A stretch of DNA of 64,000 nucleotides from Flavobacterium dankookense (GTDB lineage: Bacteria > Bacteroidota > Bacteroidia > Flavobacteriales > Flavobacteriaceae): contig NZ_SNXR01000013.1 of assembly GCF_004362665.1 (NCBI RefSeq), forward strand, positions 186,001-250,000, in the 5' to 3' direction. Shown in pieces: positions 7,074 to 14,546 of the stretch (position 1 is the first letter of the stretch; every line of letters starts with the position of its first letter). The translations under genes were made by a program, and so were the position numbers. The notes beneath the pieces are model-generated. The model saw only the letters and a program-made list of their open reading frames with translations. It searched no databases and was not told the origin of the DNA.

Positions 7074-9227
7074 ATGAAAACTTTTTACAATCTAGTTTTA
7101 TTTTTTATCAGCGTAACGGCTTTAGCACAAAACGAAATTTCGGGAACAGTTCTTGACGAAAAAAGCAAGCCAATCACTGGTGCAAACATCTATATTGATG
7201 GTTCGTATGACGGCGCATCGTCTGACGAAAATGGAAAATTCTCTTTCACAACAACGACTACTGGCAATCAAACGTTGGTAATTAGTTTTATTACCTATGA
7301 AAATATATCAGTTTCAATTGATGTTACAAATGCCAAAAACAAAACGTATAAAATGCGCGAAAGTGTTAACACTTTAGATGCGGTTATCGTTACAGCTGGA
7401 ACGTTTGACGCTGGCGAAAAAGCTCGTGTTTCAGTTTTGAAACCATTAGATATTGTTACAACTGCTGGTGCGTTAGGTGATATTGTTTCGGCATTGCAAA
7501 CGCTACCAGGAACAAACACCGTTGGTGAAGATGGACGACTTTTTGTTCGTGGTGGCGAAGCTGATGAAACCCAAACTTTTGTTGATGGAATTCGGGTAGC
7601 ACAACCTTATGGTGCAACAACCGCAAATGTGCCAACTCGTGGACGATTTTCTCCATTTCTTTTTAGTGGAATGTCGTTTTCAACTGGAGGTTATTCTGCA
7701 GAATATGGCGAAGCGCTTTCAAGTGTTTTGTTGTTAAATACTCAAGACGAAATGGTGGAAGAAAAAACAGATATTTCCTTGATGACAGTTGGTTTAGGAT
7801 TAGCCAACACCCAAAAATGGGGAAAAAATTCTATCTCTTTCAACACGGCTTACATCAATTTAGAACCATATCAAAAGTTAGTTCCACAAAATGCTGATTG
7901 GAACAAACCATATCAATCGCTTTCAGGTGAAGCAGTTTATAGATATAATTTTGAGAATGGTTTATTCAAATTATATGCTGCTTTTGATGCGGCTCAGTTT
8001 GACATTAACCAAGAAAGCATCAACTCAGCAAACAAAACTAGAATAGATTTGAATAATAACAATTTCTACTTGAATGCTTCATATAAAGCCAATTGGAGTA
8101 ATCAATGGCAGTTTTTTACTGGATTAAGTTATGGTTTTGGTCAAAACAAAATTGGAATTAATGTTGACGATGCTAAAAACGATGAGCATTCGTCTCACAT
8201 GAAATTACGATTGAAAAAATCATTTTCTGATAGAGTGAAGTTAACATTTGGTTCGGATTATTTCATCACGAAATTTGACGAAACTTTTAAAGAAAATTTG
8301 GGTAATATGTTTGCTATTGGTTACAATGCAAATATCGCGGCAGCTTATGCGGAAACAGATATTTTCTTTTCAAAAAACTTTGCCATAAAATTTGGTGCGC
8401 GACTTTCTAATAACGATTTGCTAAATGAAACAGTACTTTCTCCTCGTGCCTCAATGGCGTATAAAGTTTCTAAAAACGGTCAGTTCTCTTTAGCGTATGG
8501 AAGTTTTACACAAGCTCCAAGACAAGAATATTTGAAATATGCCGATTATTTAAGCAGCGAAAAAGCATCGCATTACATTTTAAACTATCAGTATAATAAA
8601 GACAGAAGAACGTTTAGAGCAGAAGCCTATTTCAAAGATTATGCTGATTTAGTGAAGTTTGACACGGATAGTCCACAATTTAATAGTAACTATTTCAATA
8701 CTGGCGAAGGATATGCAAAAGGGTTGGACATTTTTTGGAGAGACAATAAATCAATCAAGAATTTAGAATATTGGGTTTCGTATTCTTATATCGATACGCA
8801 GCGAGATTACAGAAACTTTCCAACAGAAGTAACACCCAACTTCGTAGCAAAACATAGTTTAAGTGTAGTATCAAAATGGTGGATAAACAAATTAAAATCT
8901 CAGTTGAGTATTACCAATAGTTTTTCAACTGGACGACCATTTAACAATCCAAATGAAGCAAATTTTATGGCAGGAAGAACAAAAGGTTACAACAATCTTA
9001 GTTTGGGTTGGTCGTATTTATTAACACAACAAAAGATATTGTATTTCTCTGTGACAAATGTTTTAGCTACACAAAATGTGTTTGGCTACGAGTATTCGAA
9101 TACAGTTAATGCCAACGGAACATTCGACAGAAGAGAAATTCGTCCGACAGCCGATCAGTTTTTCTTTGTAGGTTTCTTTTGGACTATTAGCGATAATATG
9201 AAGGATAATCAGTTGAATAATTTGTAA
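7074..9227 (+). CDS. TonB-dependent outer membrane receptor with CarboxypepD_reg-like N-domain
   Basis: The start is ATG 7074 (MKTFYNLVLFFISVTALAQ, a signal peptide); an upstream TTG at 7050 overlaps the promoter region. The protein is about 717 aa. Residues about 20-95 form the carboxypeptidase regulatory-like domain (ISGTVLDEKSKPITGANI, FITYENISVSI). The plug follows with ALQTLPGTNTVGEDG, LFVRGGEADETQTFVDG and GGYSAEYGEALSSVL. The remainder is a 22-strand-type barrel with aromatic-rich strands. No SusD-like partner is adjacent, so a polysaccharide-utilisation role is not indicated; the substrate is unknown. A LytTR-type operator sits just upstream, and the two-component genes lie further downstream, which suggests receptor expression is controlled by that system. 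Confidence 0.88.
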   Translation: MKTFYNLVLFFISVTALAQNEISGTVLDEKSKPITGANIYIDGSYDGASSDENGKFSFTTTTTGNQTLVISFITYENISVSIDVTNAKNKTYKMRESVNTLDAVIVTAGTFDAGEKARVSVLKPLDIVTTAGALGDIVSALQTLPGTNTVGEDGRLFVRGGEADETQTFVDGIRVAQPYGATTANVPTRGRFSPFLFSGMSFSTGGYSAEYGEALSSVLLLNTQDEMVEEKTDISLMTVGLGLANTQKWGKNSISFNTAYINLEPYQKLVPQNADWNKPYQSLSGEAVYRYNFENGLFKLYAAFDAAQFDINQESINSANKTRIDLNNNNFYLNASYKANWSNQWQFFTGLSYGFGQNKIGINVDDAKNDEHSSHMKLRLKKSFSDRVKLTFGSDYFITKFDETFKENLGNMFAIGYNANIAAAYAETDIFFSKNFAIKFGARLSNNDLLNETVLSPRASMAYKVSKNGQFSLAYGSFTQAPRQEYLKYADYLSSEKASHYILNYQYNKDRRTFRAEAYFKDYADLVKFDTDSPQFNSNYFNTGEGYAKGLDIFWRDNKSIKNLEYWVSYSYIDTQRDYRNFPTEVTPNFVAKHSLSVVSKWWINKLKSQLSITNSFSTGRPFNNPNEANFMAGRTKGYNNLSLGWSYLLTQQKILYFSVTNVLATQNVFGYEYSNTVNANGTFDRREIRPTADQFFFVGFFWTISDNMKDNQLNNL

Positions 9228-9301
9228 TAAAAAGTAAAAATTAAAAAGTAAAAATTAAAAAGTCAAGAGTAGTATAGCTTATCACTATTTGCTAAAAGAA
9301 A

Positions 9302-9331
9302 CAATTCATCCATCAAAAACGACAGTTCAGT
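9302..9331 (+). promoter_or_regulatory. LytTR-type direct-repeat operator before the TPR-like gene
   Basis: Half-sites AATTCATCC (TTC at 9305-9307) and ACAGTTCAG (TTC at 9326-9328) are 21 bp apart. The second fits the LytTR 9-mer consensus. Bases flanking the second half-site also match the site at 6983-7012 (GTAA follows in both). A -7 element starts 36 bases after the second TTC, the same distance as in the other operator. Confidence 0.65.
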
Positions 9332-9363
9332 AATAATAAATTTTATAGCCAATAGAACCGCTA

Positions 9364-9371
9364 TACTTTTG
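9364..9371 (+). promoter_or_regulatory. Promoter -7 element before the TPR-like gene
   Basis: TACTTTTG fits TAnnTTTG and lies 68 bases before the ATG at 9440. No TTG -33 box is present, which fits a promoter that needs the activator bound just upstream. Confidence 0.55.
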
Positions 9372-9439
9372 GACTATAATTAAACAACAAGTTTCAATTA
9401 ATCAATTAAAAAAATCAACAATTTAAAACCTTAGAAATT

Positions 9440-10060
9440 ATGAAAACATTTATCATCATCACAGCTTTTTTTGTTAGTACAATGCTAACAGCACAAACTC
9501 AATATGAAACAGGAATGCAAAAAGCATTATCACTTTGGGGTGAAGGAAAAGCAACAGAAGCAACCGCTTTATTTGAAAGAATTGCTTCAGCAGAAAAATC
9601 AAACTGGTTGCCAAATTATTACATCGGAATGGTAAATGCTACCGAAGCTTTTAATCCAAAAAACAAAGACAAAGTAGCTTCATTGATTGAAAAAGCGCAA
9701 GATGCCATCGACCAAGCAAGTGTTATTTCTCCAAACAATGCTGAGATAATGGTGTTACAAGCAATGCTTTACACAGCTATTTTAGTACAAGATCCAATGA
9801 CTAATGGTATGAAATATTCAGGATTAGCGATGGAACAATATTATAAAGCTCAAGCAATTGCGCCAAACAATCCAAGAGTAATGTTCTGCAAAGCAGAGTT
9901 TGAAATTGGTGGTGCAAAATGGTCTGGAGCTGATACAAAACCAATGTGTGCGCAAATTGCAAAATCAATTGAATTATTTGCTACTTTTAAAACGGATACA
10001 CCTTTTGCACCAAATTGGGGTTTAGATAGAGCGCAAGAAGCGTTGAAAGGTTGTAAATAA
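9440..10060 (+). CDS. Secreted tetratricopeptide-like protein
   Basis: The 206 aa protein has signal peptide MKTFIIITAFFVSTMLTAQ and is otherwise helical with TPR-like spacing: ALSLWGEGKATEATALFERIA (about 30-50), NWLPNYYIGMVN, ISPNNAEIMVLQAMLYTA and QAIAPNNPRVMFCKAEFEIG. A conserved Cys near the end (PMCAQIAKSI, KGCK) may be structural. It lies between the TonB receptor and the kinase gene and has its own LytTR-type operator and promoter, so it is probably a second target of the system. Its molecular partner is unknown; a periplasmic protein-interaction role is inferred from the repeats. Confidence 0.75.
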   Translation: MKTFIIITAFFVSTMLTAQTQYETGMQKALSLWGEGKATEATALFERIASAEKSNWLPNYYIGMVNATEAFNPKNKDKVASLIEKAQDAIDQASVISPNNAEIMVLQAMLYTAILVQDPMTNGMKYSGLAMEQYYKAQAIAPNNPRVMFCKAEFEIGGAKWSGADTKPMCAQIAKSIELFATFKTDTPFAPNWGLDRAQEALKGCK

Positions 10061-10106
10061 TAGTTTTATTGTAGAAACTTTTTAAATTTTATTCAAAACT
10101 AGTGCC

Positions 10107-11447
10107 ATGAAAAATAGATATTTAAGAGAATTTCCAAGAGCAATTGTAATCGGTTTAGGGATTTTTTGTATCATAACCTTTATAAATGTATTGAATGGTG
10201 CTAGTTTACAATTTAATGACGAATTAAAATCAACATTTCTATATACATTACTTTACACTACATCTTTACATTTAGCAAACACATCATTATTCATTTTTTT
10301 AGACAAAATTTTTAAAGAAGAACGATTTTCAAAACGAAGAATATTTATTGGGTTTGCTTTATCATTTGTTCTTTCACTATTTGTAATTTTTTTACTCCGA
10401 GTTTTTGAAGATGTAGTTATTGAAGGAAGTACGTTTTTAGATTTTATAAAAAATGAAAAAGCGGGTAATTATATTGTAGCATCAGTTTTTACTTTTATTG
10501 TAATCTCTATTGTACACATCATATATCTCTACAAATATTATCAAGAGAATAAACTTAAAGAACAAAAAGTTATTGCAGGAACTGCTTCAGCGAAGTTTGA
10601 AAGTTTAAAAAACCAAATTGATCCACATTTCTTATTCAATAGCTTGAATGTTTTGAGTTCTTTGATTGAAGAAAATCCAGATAATGCGCAACGATTTACG
10701 ACTTCATTATCAAAAATCTACCGCTACGTTTTGGAACAAAAAGACAAAGAACTAGTTCCAGTAGAAGAAGAATTGCAATTTGCTAAAACGTATATGAATT
10801 TGCTGAAAATGCGTTTTGAAAACAGTATCAGCTATGAATTACCAACCGATTTTGATAATTTAGAAGCTAAAGTCGTTCCGTTATCATTGCAACTTTTATT
10901 AGAAAATACCATAAAACATAATGTAGTAAGCGAGCAAAAGCCGTTGCACATTAAAATTTATATCGAAAACAATTATTTAATCATCGAGAATAATTTACAA
11001 AAGAAAGAAGTGCTTCAAGATAGAAAAGGCGTTGGACTGCAGAACATCGTTAATCGCTATGCACTGATTTCAGAACGAAAAGTTTTGGTGGAAGAAACAT
11101 CAGAAGTTTTTAAAGTAAAAATTCCAATTTTAACCAAACAAATTGTCATCATGGAAACACAAAATATTTATAACGAAAATATGGCTTATGCCAAAGCTAA
11201 AGATAGAGTAAACCAATTAAAAGGATTTTATGGCAACTTAACTTCCTACTGCTTTGTTATCCCGATTTTAATTTTTATAAATCTAAGCACTTCAAATTTT
11301 CAGTGGTTTTGGTTCCCAATGTTGGGTTGGGGAATGGGTTTAACGTTTCACGCACTTGAAGTTTTCGGTTATGGAAAAACATGGGAAGAAAAGAAAATTA
11401 GAGAAATTCTTGAGAAAGAAAACAATCAAAGCAACAAATGGAATTAG
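10107..11447 (+). CDS. LytS-type sensor histidine kinase fused to a C-terminal 2TM domain
   Basis: The 446 aa protein has four membrane segments (about 13-30, 43-66, 80-98, 121-143), then a His_kinase domain with LKNQIDPHFLFNSLN, the phospho-acceptor being His174. The ATPase part has LLLENTIKHNVV and GVGLQNIVNRY. The kinase normally ends near residue 345 (KVKIPIL). Here the frame continues into a 2TM domain (349-446: AKDRVNQLKGFYGNL, two membrane spans, KTWEEKKIREIL, end SNKWN). An internal ATG at 11151 with the same surroundings as the starts of the next three 2TM genes marks the junction. The kinase presumably phosphorylates the LytTR regulator at 13130 and may receive its signal through the membrane or 2TM segments. 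Confidence 0.85.
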   Translation: MKNRYLREFPRAIVIGLGIFCIITFINVLNGASLQFNDELKSTFLYTLLYTTSLHLANTSLFIFLDKIFKEERFSKRRIFIGFALSFVLSLFVIFLLRVFEDVVIEGSTFLDFIKNEKAGNYIVASVFTFIVISIVHIIYLYKYYQENKLKEQKVIAGTASAKFESLKNQIDPHFLFNSLNVLSSLIEENPDNAQRFTTSLSKIYRYVLEQKDKELVPVEEELQFAKTYMNLLKMRFENSISYELPTDFDNLEAKVVPLSLQLLLENTIKHNVVSEQKPLHIKIYIENNYLIIENNLQKKEVLQDRKGVGLQNIVNRYALISERKVLVEETSEVFKVKIPILTKQIVIMETQNIYNENMAYAKAKDRVNQLKGFYGNLTSYCFVIPILIFINLSTSNFQWFWFPMLGWGMGLTFHALEVFGYGKTWEEKKIREILEKENNQSNKWN

Positions 11448-11449
11448 CC

Positions 11450-11770
11450 ATGGAAAATCAAGACAGTAAGAGTATTTTACAACAACTTGCTCGAGATAGA
11501 GTAAACAAATTAAAGAAGTTTTACACTCATTTGTTTATTTACGTTATTGGAATAGTGTTTTACATACTGAAAACATATTTTAACGTACCATTTAACTTTT
11601 TACCACTAAGGTATATAAATGAATTTGTAATGTGGGTTTGGACTTTTTTCTTAGTAGTTCAAGGAATACAAGTGTTTTTTGCTGAAAAAATTTTTGGTTC
11701 AAAATGGGAACAAAAGCAAATTGATAAAATACTGGAGAAAGACAAAACATCCAATAATAAATGGGAATAA
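11450..11770 (+). CDS. 2TM domain protein, standalone copy 1
   Basis: I place the start at ATG 11450, two bases after the stop of the kinase gene, because all units of this array begin ATGGAAA after a stop plus two bases. An ATG at 11438 is possible and adds four residues. The protein is about 106 aa: a charged helix (LARDRVNKLKKFYTHLF), two membrane segments, the amphipathic segment FGSKWEQKQIDKILEKD and the end NNKWE. The 2TM domain is known as an accessory of LytS-like kinases in Bacteroidota; its mechanism is not known. It may assemble with the kinase C-terminus through homotypic contacts. Confidence 0.8.
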   Translation: MENQDSKSILQQLARDRVNKLKKFYTHLFIYVIGIVFYILKTYFNVPFNFLPLRYINEFVMWVWTFFLVVQGIQVFFAEKIFGSKWEQKQIDKILEKDKTSNNKWE

Positions 11771-11772
11771 TC

Positions 11773-12075
11773 ATGGAAAGGAATAATAACGAATACGAAA
11801 GATACCAAAAAGCGAAAAAGCAAGTAGAAGAAATCAAAGGGTTTTATGTTCATCTTTCTTCCTATATCGCAGTGATGATAGTGTTGATTTTTATCAATTT
11901 AAAATACACACCACACTATTTATGGTTTTTTTGGTCACTATTAGGTTGGGGAATTGGACTATTCATTCACGCTGCTTTGGTTTTCAAATTCTTAACCTTT
12001 ATTGGTAAAGATTGGGAAGAAAGAAAGATTAAAGAATTTATGGAAGAAGAAAAATCAAAAAACAAATACAATTAA
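11773..12075 (+). CDS. 2TM domain protein, standalone copy 2
   Basis: The start ATG 11773 lies two bases after the preceding stop, as in the neighbouring units; an ATG at 11761 overlapping the previous gene is the alternative. The protein is about 100 aa with the same plan: RYQKAKKQVEEIKGFYVHLSSY, two spans including WSLLGWGIGLFIHA, then GKDWEERKIKEFMEEEK and the end KNKYN. The GWGxGLxxHA segment is shared with the 2TM domain fused to the kinase. It is translated in one operon with the kinase and the other 2TM genes. Confidence 0.8.
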   Translation: MERNNNEYERYQKAKKQVEEIKGFYVHLSSYIAVMIVLIFINLKYTPHYLWFFWSLLGWGIGLFIHAALVFKFLTFIGKDWEERKIKEFMEEEKSKNKYN

Positions 12076-12077
12076 TC

Positions 12078-12386
12078 ATGGAAAATCAAGACGAAATTAG
12101 ATATCAAGAAGCCGCAAAACGCGTAAAGAAAATCAAAGGATTTTATTCTCATTTAGGTGTTTATATTGTTGTAAACATTATGATTTTTATACTAAATGCT
12201 CAAAGTGTTAACGAAGGCGAAAGTTATTTTCAATGGAAAACGTTGTCAACTCCTTTCTTTTGGGGAATTGGATTAGTAGCTCACGGACTTTCGGTTTTTC
12301 TACCATCAATGATTTTGGGTGAAAACTGGGAAGAAAAGAAAATCAAAGAATTAATGGAAAAAGAAAAGAACAATAAATGGGAGTAA
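12078..12386 (+). CDS. 2TM domain protein, standalone copy 3
   Basis: The 102 aa protein starts two bases after the previous stop. It repeats the pattern of a charged first helix (EAAKRVKKIKGFYSHLGVY), two membrane spans, GENWEEKKIKELMEKEK and the end NNKWE. The loop between the spans is longer than in the other copies (SVNEGESYFQWKTLST). Its beginning (MENQDEIRYQEAAKRV) resembles copy 1 most. This is the last of four 2TM units in a row. Confidence 0.8.
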   Translation: MENQDEIRYQEAAKRVKKIKGFYSHLGVYIVVNIMIFILNAQSVNEGESYFQWKTLSTPFFWGIGLVAHGLSVFLPSMILGENWEEKKIKELMEKEKNNKWE

Positions 12387-12422
12387 TTTTGAAACTCAAT
12401 CACCAATAGATAATAAACGCCA

Positions 12423-13067
12423 ATGGAAACTATTTTTACAATTTTACTAATCATTCACATTATCGCTGGAAGTATCGGATTGCTAACAGGAACAATAAAT
12501 ATCATTAAAAAGAAAGGCGATAAAGCGCATAAAAACGTAGGTAAGTTTTTCTTTTATAGTATGTTGATAAATGGTTTCGCAGGTTTAGTAATTTCTTTAA
12601 TTCATAGAAATGACTTTCTATTGATTGTTGCCGTTTTTTCTATTTATATGGTGGCAACAGGACAACGTTTTCTTTCTTTAAAACAGTTGCATAAAGAACA
12701 AAAACCAAAAACTATCGATTGGATTTTGACCTATACCATGTTAGTTTTTGCATTTCTTTTCATCATTTACGGAAGTTATTTATTGATAAACAAAGTCAAT
12801 TTTGGAATAGTACTTCTTGTTTTTGGTGTAGTTAGTTGTTTGATGGCGATAAAAGACATCAAAGTCTATAAAGGTAATATCAAAGAAAAAAACTATTGGT
12901 TGTTATTGCACATTCAAAGAATGGTTGGTTCATACATTGCTGCATTGACGGCTTTTATCGTGGTGAATAATCATTTTTTGCCAGGAATTGTTGGTTGGTT
13001 GCTGCCAACAGTAATTTTCACACCATTAATTGTGAAATGGACAAAGCAATATAGAGTGCAAATTTAA
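12423..13067 (+). CDS. Multi-pass membrane protein of the DUF2306-like type
   Basis: The 214 aa protein is almost entirely membrane segments, about seven. Conserved-looking polar positions are IIHIIAGSIGLLTG (His12, Gly), KGDKAHKNVGKFFFYSM near residue 40, LLHIQRMVGSY near 160 and NNHFLPG. The HxxAG and KAHxxxGxxF pattern is that of DUF2306-like membrane proteins, whose function is not known. It sits 36 bases after the last 2TM gene and 62 bases before the response regulator, so it is part of the same locus. Histidines in the membrane could bind a metal or heme; that is a guess. Confidence 0.65.
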   Translation: METIFTILLIIHIIAGSIGLLTGTINIIKKKGDKAHKNVGKFFFYSMLINGFAGLVISLIHRNDFLLIVAVFSIYMVATGQRFLSLKQLHKEQKPKTIDWILTYTMLVFAFLFIIYGSYLLINKVNFGIVLLVFGVVSCLMAIKDIKVYKGNIKEKNYWLLLHIQRMVGSYIAALTAFIVVNNHFLPGIVGWLLPTVIFTPLIVKWTKQYRVQI

Positions 13068-13129
13068 GGTTCCATTTTACGCAGAATAAAGTTTAGAAGT
13101 CAAATCATCAAATCCACAAATAATCAAAT

Positions 13130-13885
13130 ATGAACATCATTATCATTGAAGACGAAAAACCAGCCGCACGATTATTGCAAAGAAAGGTTGAAAAATTAGG
13201 ATTGCAAGTCAACACCATGTTGCATTCGGTTGAAGAAGCCATCAACTGGTTCAACAGTAACCAACATCCTGATTTGATTTTTCTGGATATTCAACTTTCC
13301 GATGGATTATCATTTGAAATATTTGAGCAAATCGAAATCAAAAGTGCCGTGATTTTTACCACTGCTTATGATGAATATGCCTTACGAGCGTTTAAATTAA
13401 ACAGTATTGATTATTTGTTGAAACCTATTGACGAAGACGATTTAGAAATTGCGGTTAATAAATTCAAAGCTAGAAACGTTGCAGCTCCAAGTTTGTCTTT
13501 AGACTTCGAAATGATTAAAAAAATGTTGGTTAACCCAATGGATCGCGAATATAAAAAACGCTTCACGATAAAAATGGGGCAACAACTGAAAATGATTGCC
13601 ATTGAAGAAGTAGAATGTTTCTACAGCGAAAACAAAGGAACATATCTGCATACTTTGGATAATCGTGATTATTTGTTAGACAACACTTTAGAACAACTCG
13701 AAACCGAACTCGATCCAAAACTATTTTATCGAGTTTCAAGAAAATTCATCATCCCGATGAAAGCGATAAAGGAAATTCAGTTGCACAGCAATTCACGACT
13801 GAAAGTGATTTTACCAACCTACAAAGACGATGAGGTAATTGTAGCTCGCGAACGTGTGAATGATTTTAAGGAATGGTTGGGGTAA
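13130..13885 (+). CDS. LytTR-family response regulator
   Basis: The 251 aa protein has a receiver domain (residues 1-120) with acidic pair Glu7/Asp8, phospho-acceptor Asp53 in LIFLDIQLSDG, Thr77/Thr78 and Lys98 in YLLKPID. The LytTR DNA-binding domain follows (about 145-251): FTIKMGQQLKMIAIEEVE, YSENKGTYLHTL, LEQLETELDPKLFYRVSRKFII and the end DFKEWLG. LytTR regulators bind 9 bp direct repeats spaced about two helical turns, which fits the sites at 6983 and 9302. The cognate kinase is at 10107. The last 42-68 bases of this gene are repeated twice downstream. Confidence 0.92.
   Translation: MNIIIIEDEKPAARLLQRKVEKLGLQVNTMLHSVEEAINWFNSNQHPDLIFLDIQLSDGLSFEIFEQIEIKSAVIFTTAYDEYALRAFKLNSIDYLLKPIDEDDLEIAVNKFKARNVAAPSLSLDFEMIKKMLVNPMDREYKKRFTIKMGQQLKMIAIEEVECFYSENKGTYLHTLDNRDYLLDNTLEQLETELDPKLFYRVSRKFIIPMKAIKEIQLHSNSRLKVILPTYKDDEVIVARERVNDFKEWLG
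13844..13885 (+). repeat. Regulator 3'-end repeat, copy 1 (within the intact gene)
   Basis: This is the 42 bp from GCTCGCGAACGTG to GGTTGGGGTAA, encoding the last 13 residues and stop of the response regulator. Copy 2 at 14495-14536 is identical. A longer relative (from 13818) matches copy 3 at 15586-15653. The stop codon of the following minus-strand toxin gene is one base away. Confidence 0.9.
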
Positions 13886-13886
13886 T

Positions 13887-14186
13887 TTAATCCTGAATTC
13901 TATTTTTCAAATCCATTTGAGAATGTAAAAACCTTGTGATTTCTATCGTTTCGTTATCTATTTTTCGATAAAAAATGATATGTCTTACAGATTTGTATCC
14001 AAAAATTTCTTTTGAAATTTCAGAATAATTTTTACCGAGATTTTGATTTCTTGCTAACTCTTTACAATCGTTTAGAAGTTGAAAATAATATTTATCAGCT
14101 TGGCTTTCCGACCATTCTTCAAAGGTGTAATTCCAAATTTCAGATAAGTCATCAACAGCTTTATTGGTTAATAAAAAATTAGCCAT
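13887..14186 (-). CDS. parE: RelE/ParE-family toxin
   Basis: The 99 aa protein matches the ParE toxin pattern: FLLTNKAVDDLSEIWNYT at the start, a helical hairpin (SQADKYYFQLLNDCKELA) and the C-terminal SVRHIIFYRKIDNETIEI followed by TRFLHSQMDL. ParE toxins poison gyrase; related RelE toxins cut mRNA. Its start overlaps the antitoxin end by 8 bases, the usual coupling. The pair sits between copies 1 and 2 of the regulator 3'-end repeat, which suggests it came in as a unit. Confidence 0.87.
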   Translation of the reverse strand: MANFLLTNKAVDDLSEIWNYTFEEWSESQADKYYFQLLNDCKELARNQNLGKNYSEISKEIFGYKSVRHIIFYRKIDNETIEITRFLHSQMDLKNRIQD

Positions 14187-14427
14187 TTTTTTTCTTTGCT
14201 TTTAGAAGTTCAAGATGATTTTTTGCATCAAAATTTTTAGCAATTCCACTTTCAATTCCTTGATGAATAGCATTTTTTAAAGCTAAAATTTTATTTTCTT
14301 CTTCTTCTAACAAGCGCAAACCAGCACGAATAACTTCGCTCGTATTTTTAAAACGACCTTGATTCACTTTTTTATCCACAAAATCTTCAAAATAATCTCC
14401 CAAAGAAACAGATGTATTTCGTCCCAT
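14179..14427 (-). CDS. parD: ParD-family antitoxin
   Basis: The 82 aa protein shows the ParD ribbon-helix-helix signature: TSVSLGDYFEDFVDKKVNQ, then GRFKNTSEVIRAGLRLLEEEE (residues about 25-45), and a flexible C-terminal part that would bind the toxin. It is the first gene of the pair. A palindrome in its promoter (14449-14465) is a likely autorepression site. Confidence 0.88.
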   Translation of the reverse strand: MGRNTSVSLGDYFEDFVDKKVNQGRFKNTSEVIRAGLRLLEEEENKILALKNAIHQGIESGIAKNFDAKNHLELLKAKKKNG

Positions 14428-14443
14428 AATTTTTAATTTTAAT

Positions 14444-14474
14444 CAAAGTTACCAAAAATTGGTAATTTTTACAA
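14444..14474 (-). promoter_or_regulatory. Promoter and palindromic operator of the parDE pair
   Basis: Read on the minus strand, a -33 TTG (14472-14474), a 20 bp spacer and a -7 element TAACTTTG (14444-14451) precede the antitoxin start by 16 bases. A 7 bp palindrome, TTACCAA-AAA-TTGGTAA (14449-14465), overlaps the -7 element and fills the spacer. This is where a ribbon-helix-helix antitoxin would repress. Confidence 0.7.
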
Positions 14475-14494
14475 AAAAAATAAAATTTACTTTT

Positions 14495-14536
14495 GCTCGC
14501 GAACGTGTGAATGATTTTAAGGAATGGTTGGGGTAA
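14495..14536 (+). repeat. Regulator 3'-end repeat, copy 2
   Basis: These 42 bases are identical to 13844-13885, including the TAA stop, but no upstream regulator coding sequence is present. The identity ends sharply on both sides (TTTT before, GATA after). It lies between the parDE promoter and the OmpA-type gene. Confidence 0.92.
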
Positions 14537-14546
14537 GATAAACTTT

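Noticed and set aside
7295..7656. Minus-strand frames inside the TonB receptor gene
   Set aside because: They are shadows of a strongly coding frame and show no protein family features.
14495..14536. Copy 2 of the regulator end as a coding remnant or pseudogene
   Set aside because: Only 13 codons are present with sharp borders; it is better described as a repeat at a cassette boundary than a decayed gene.
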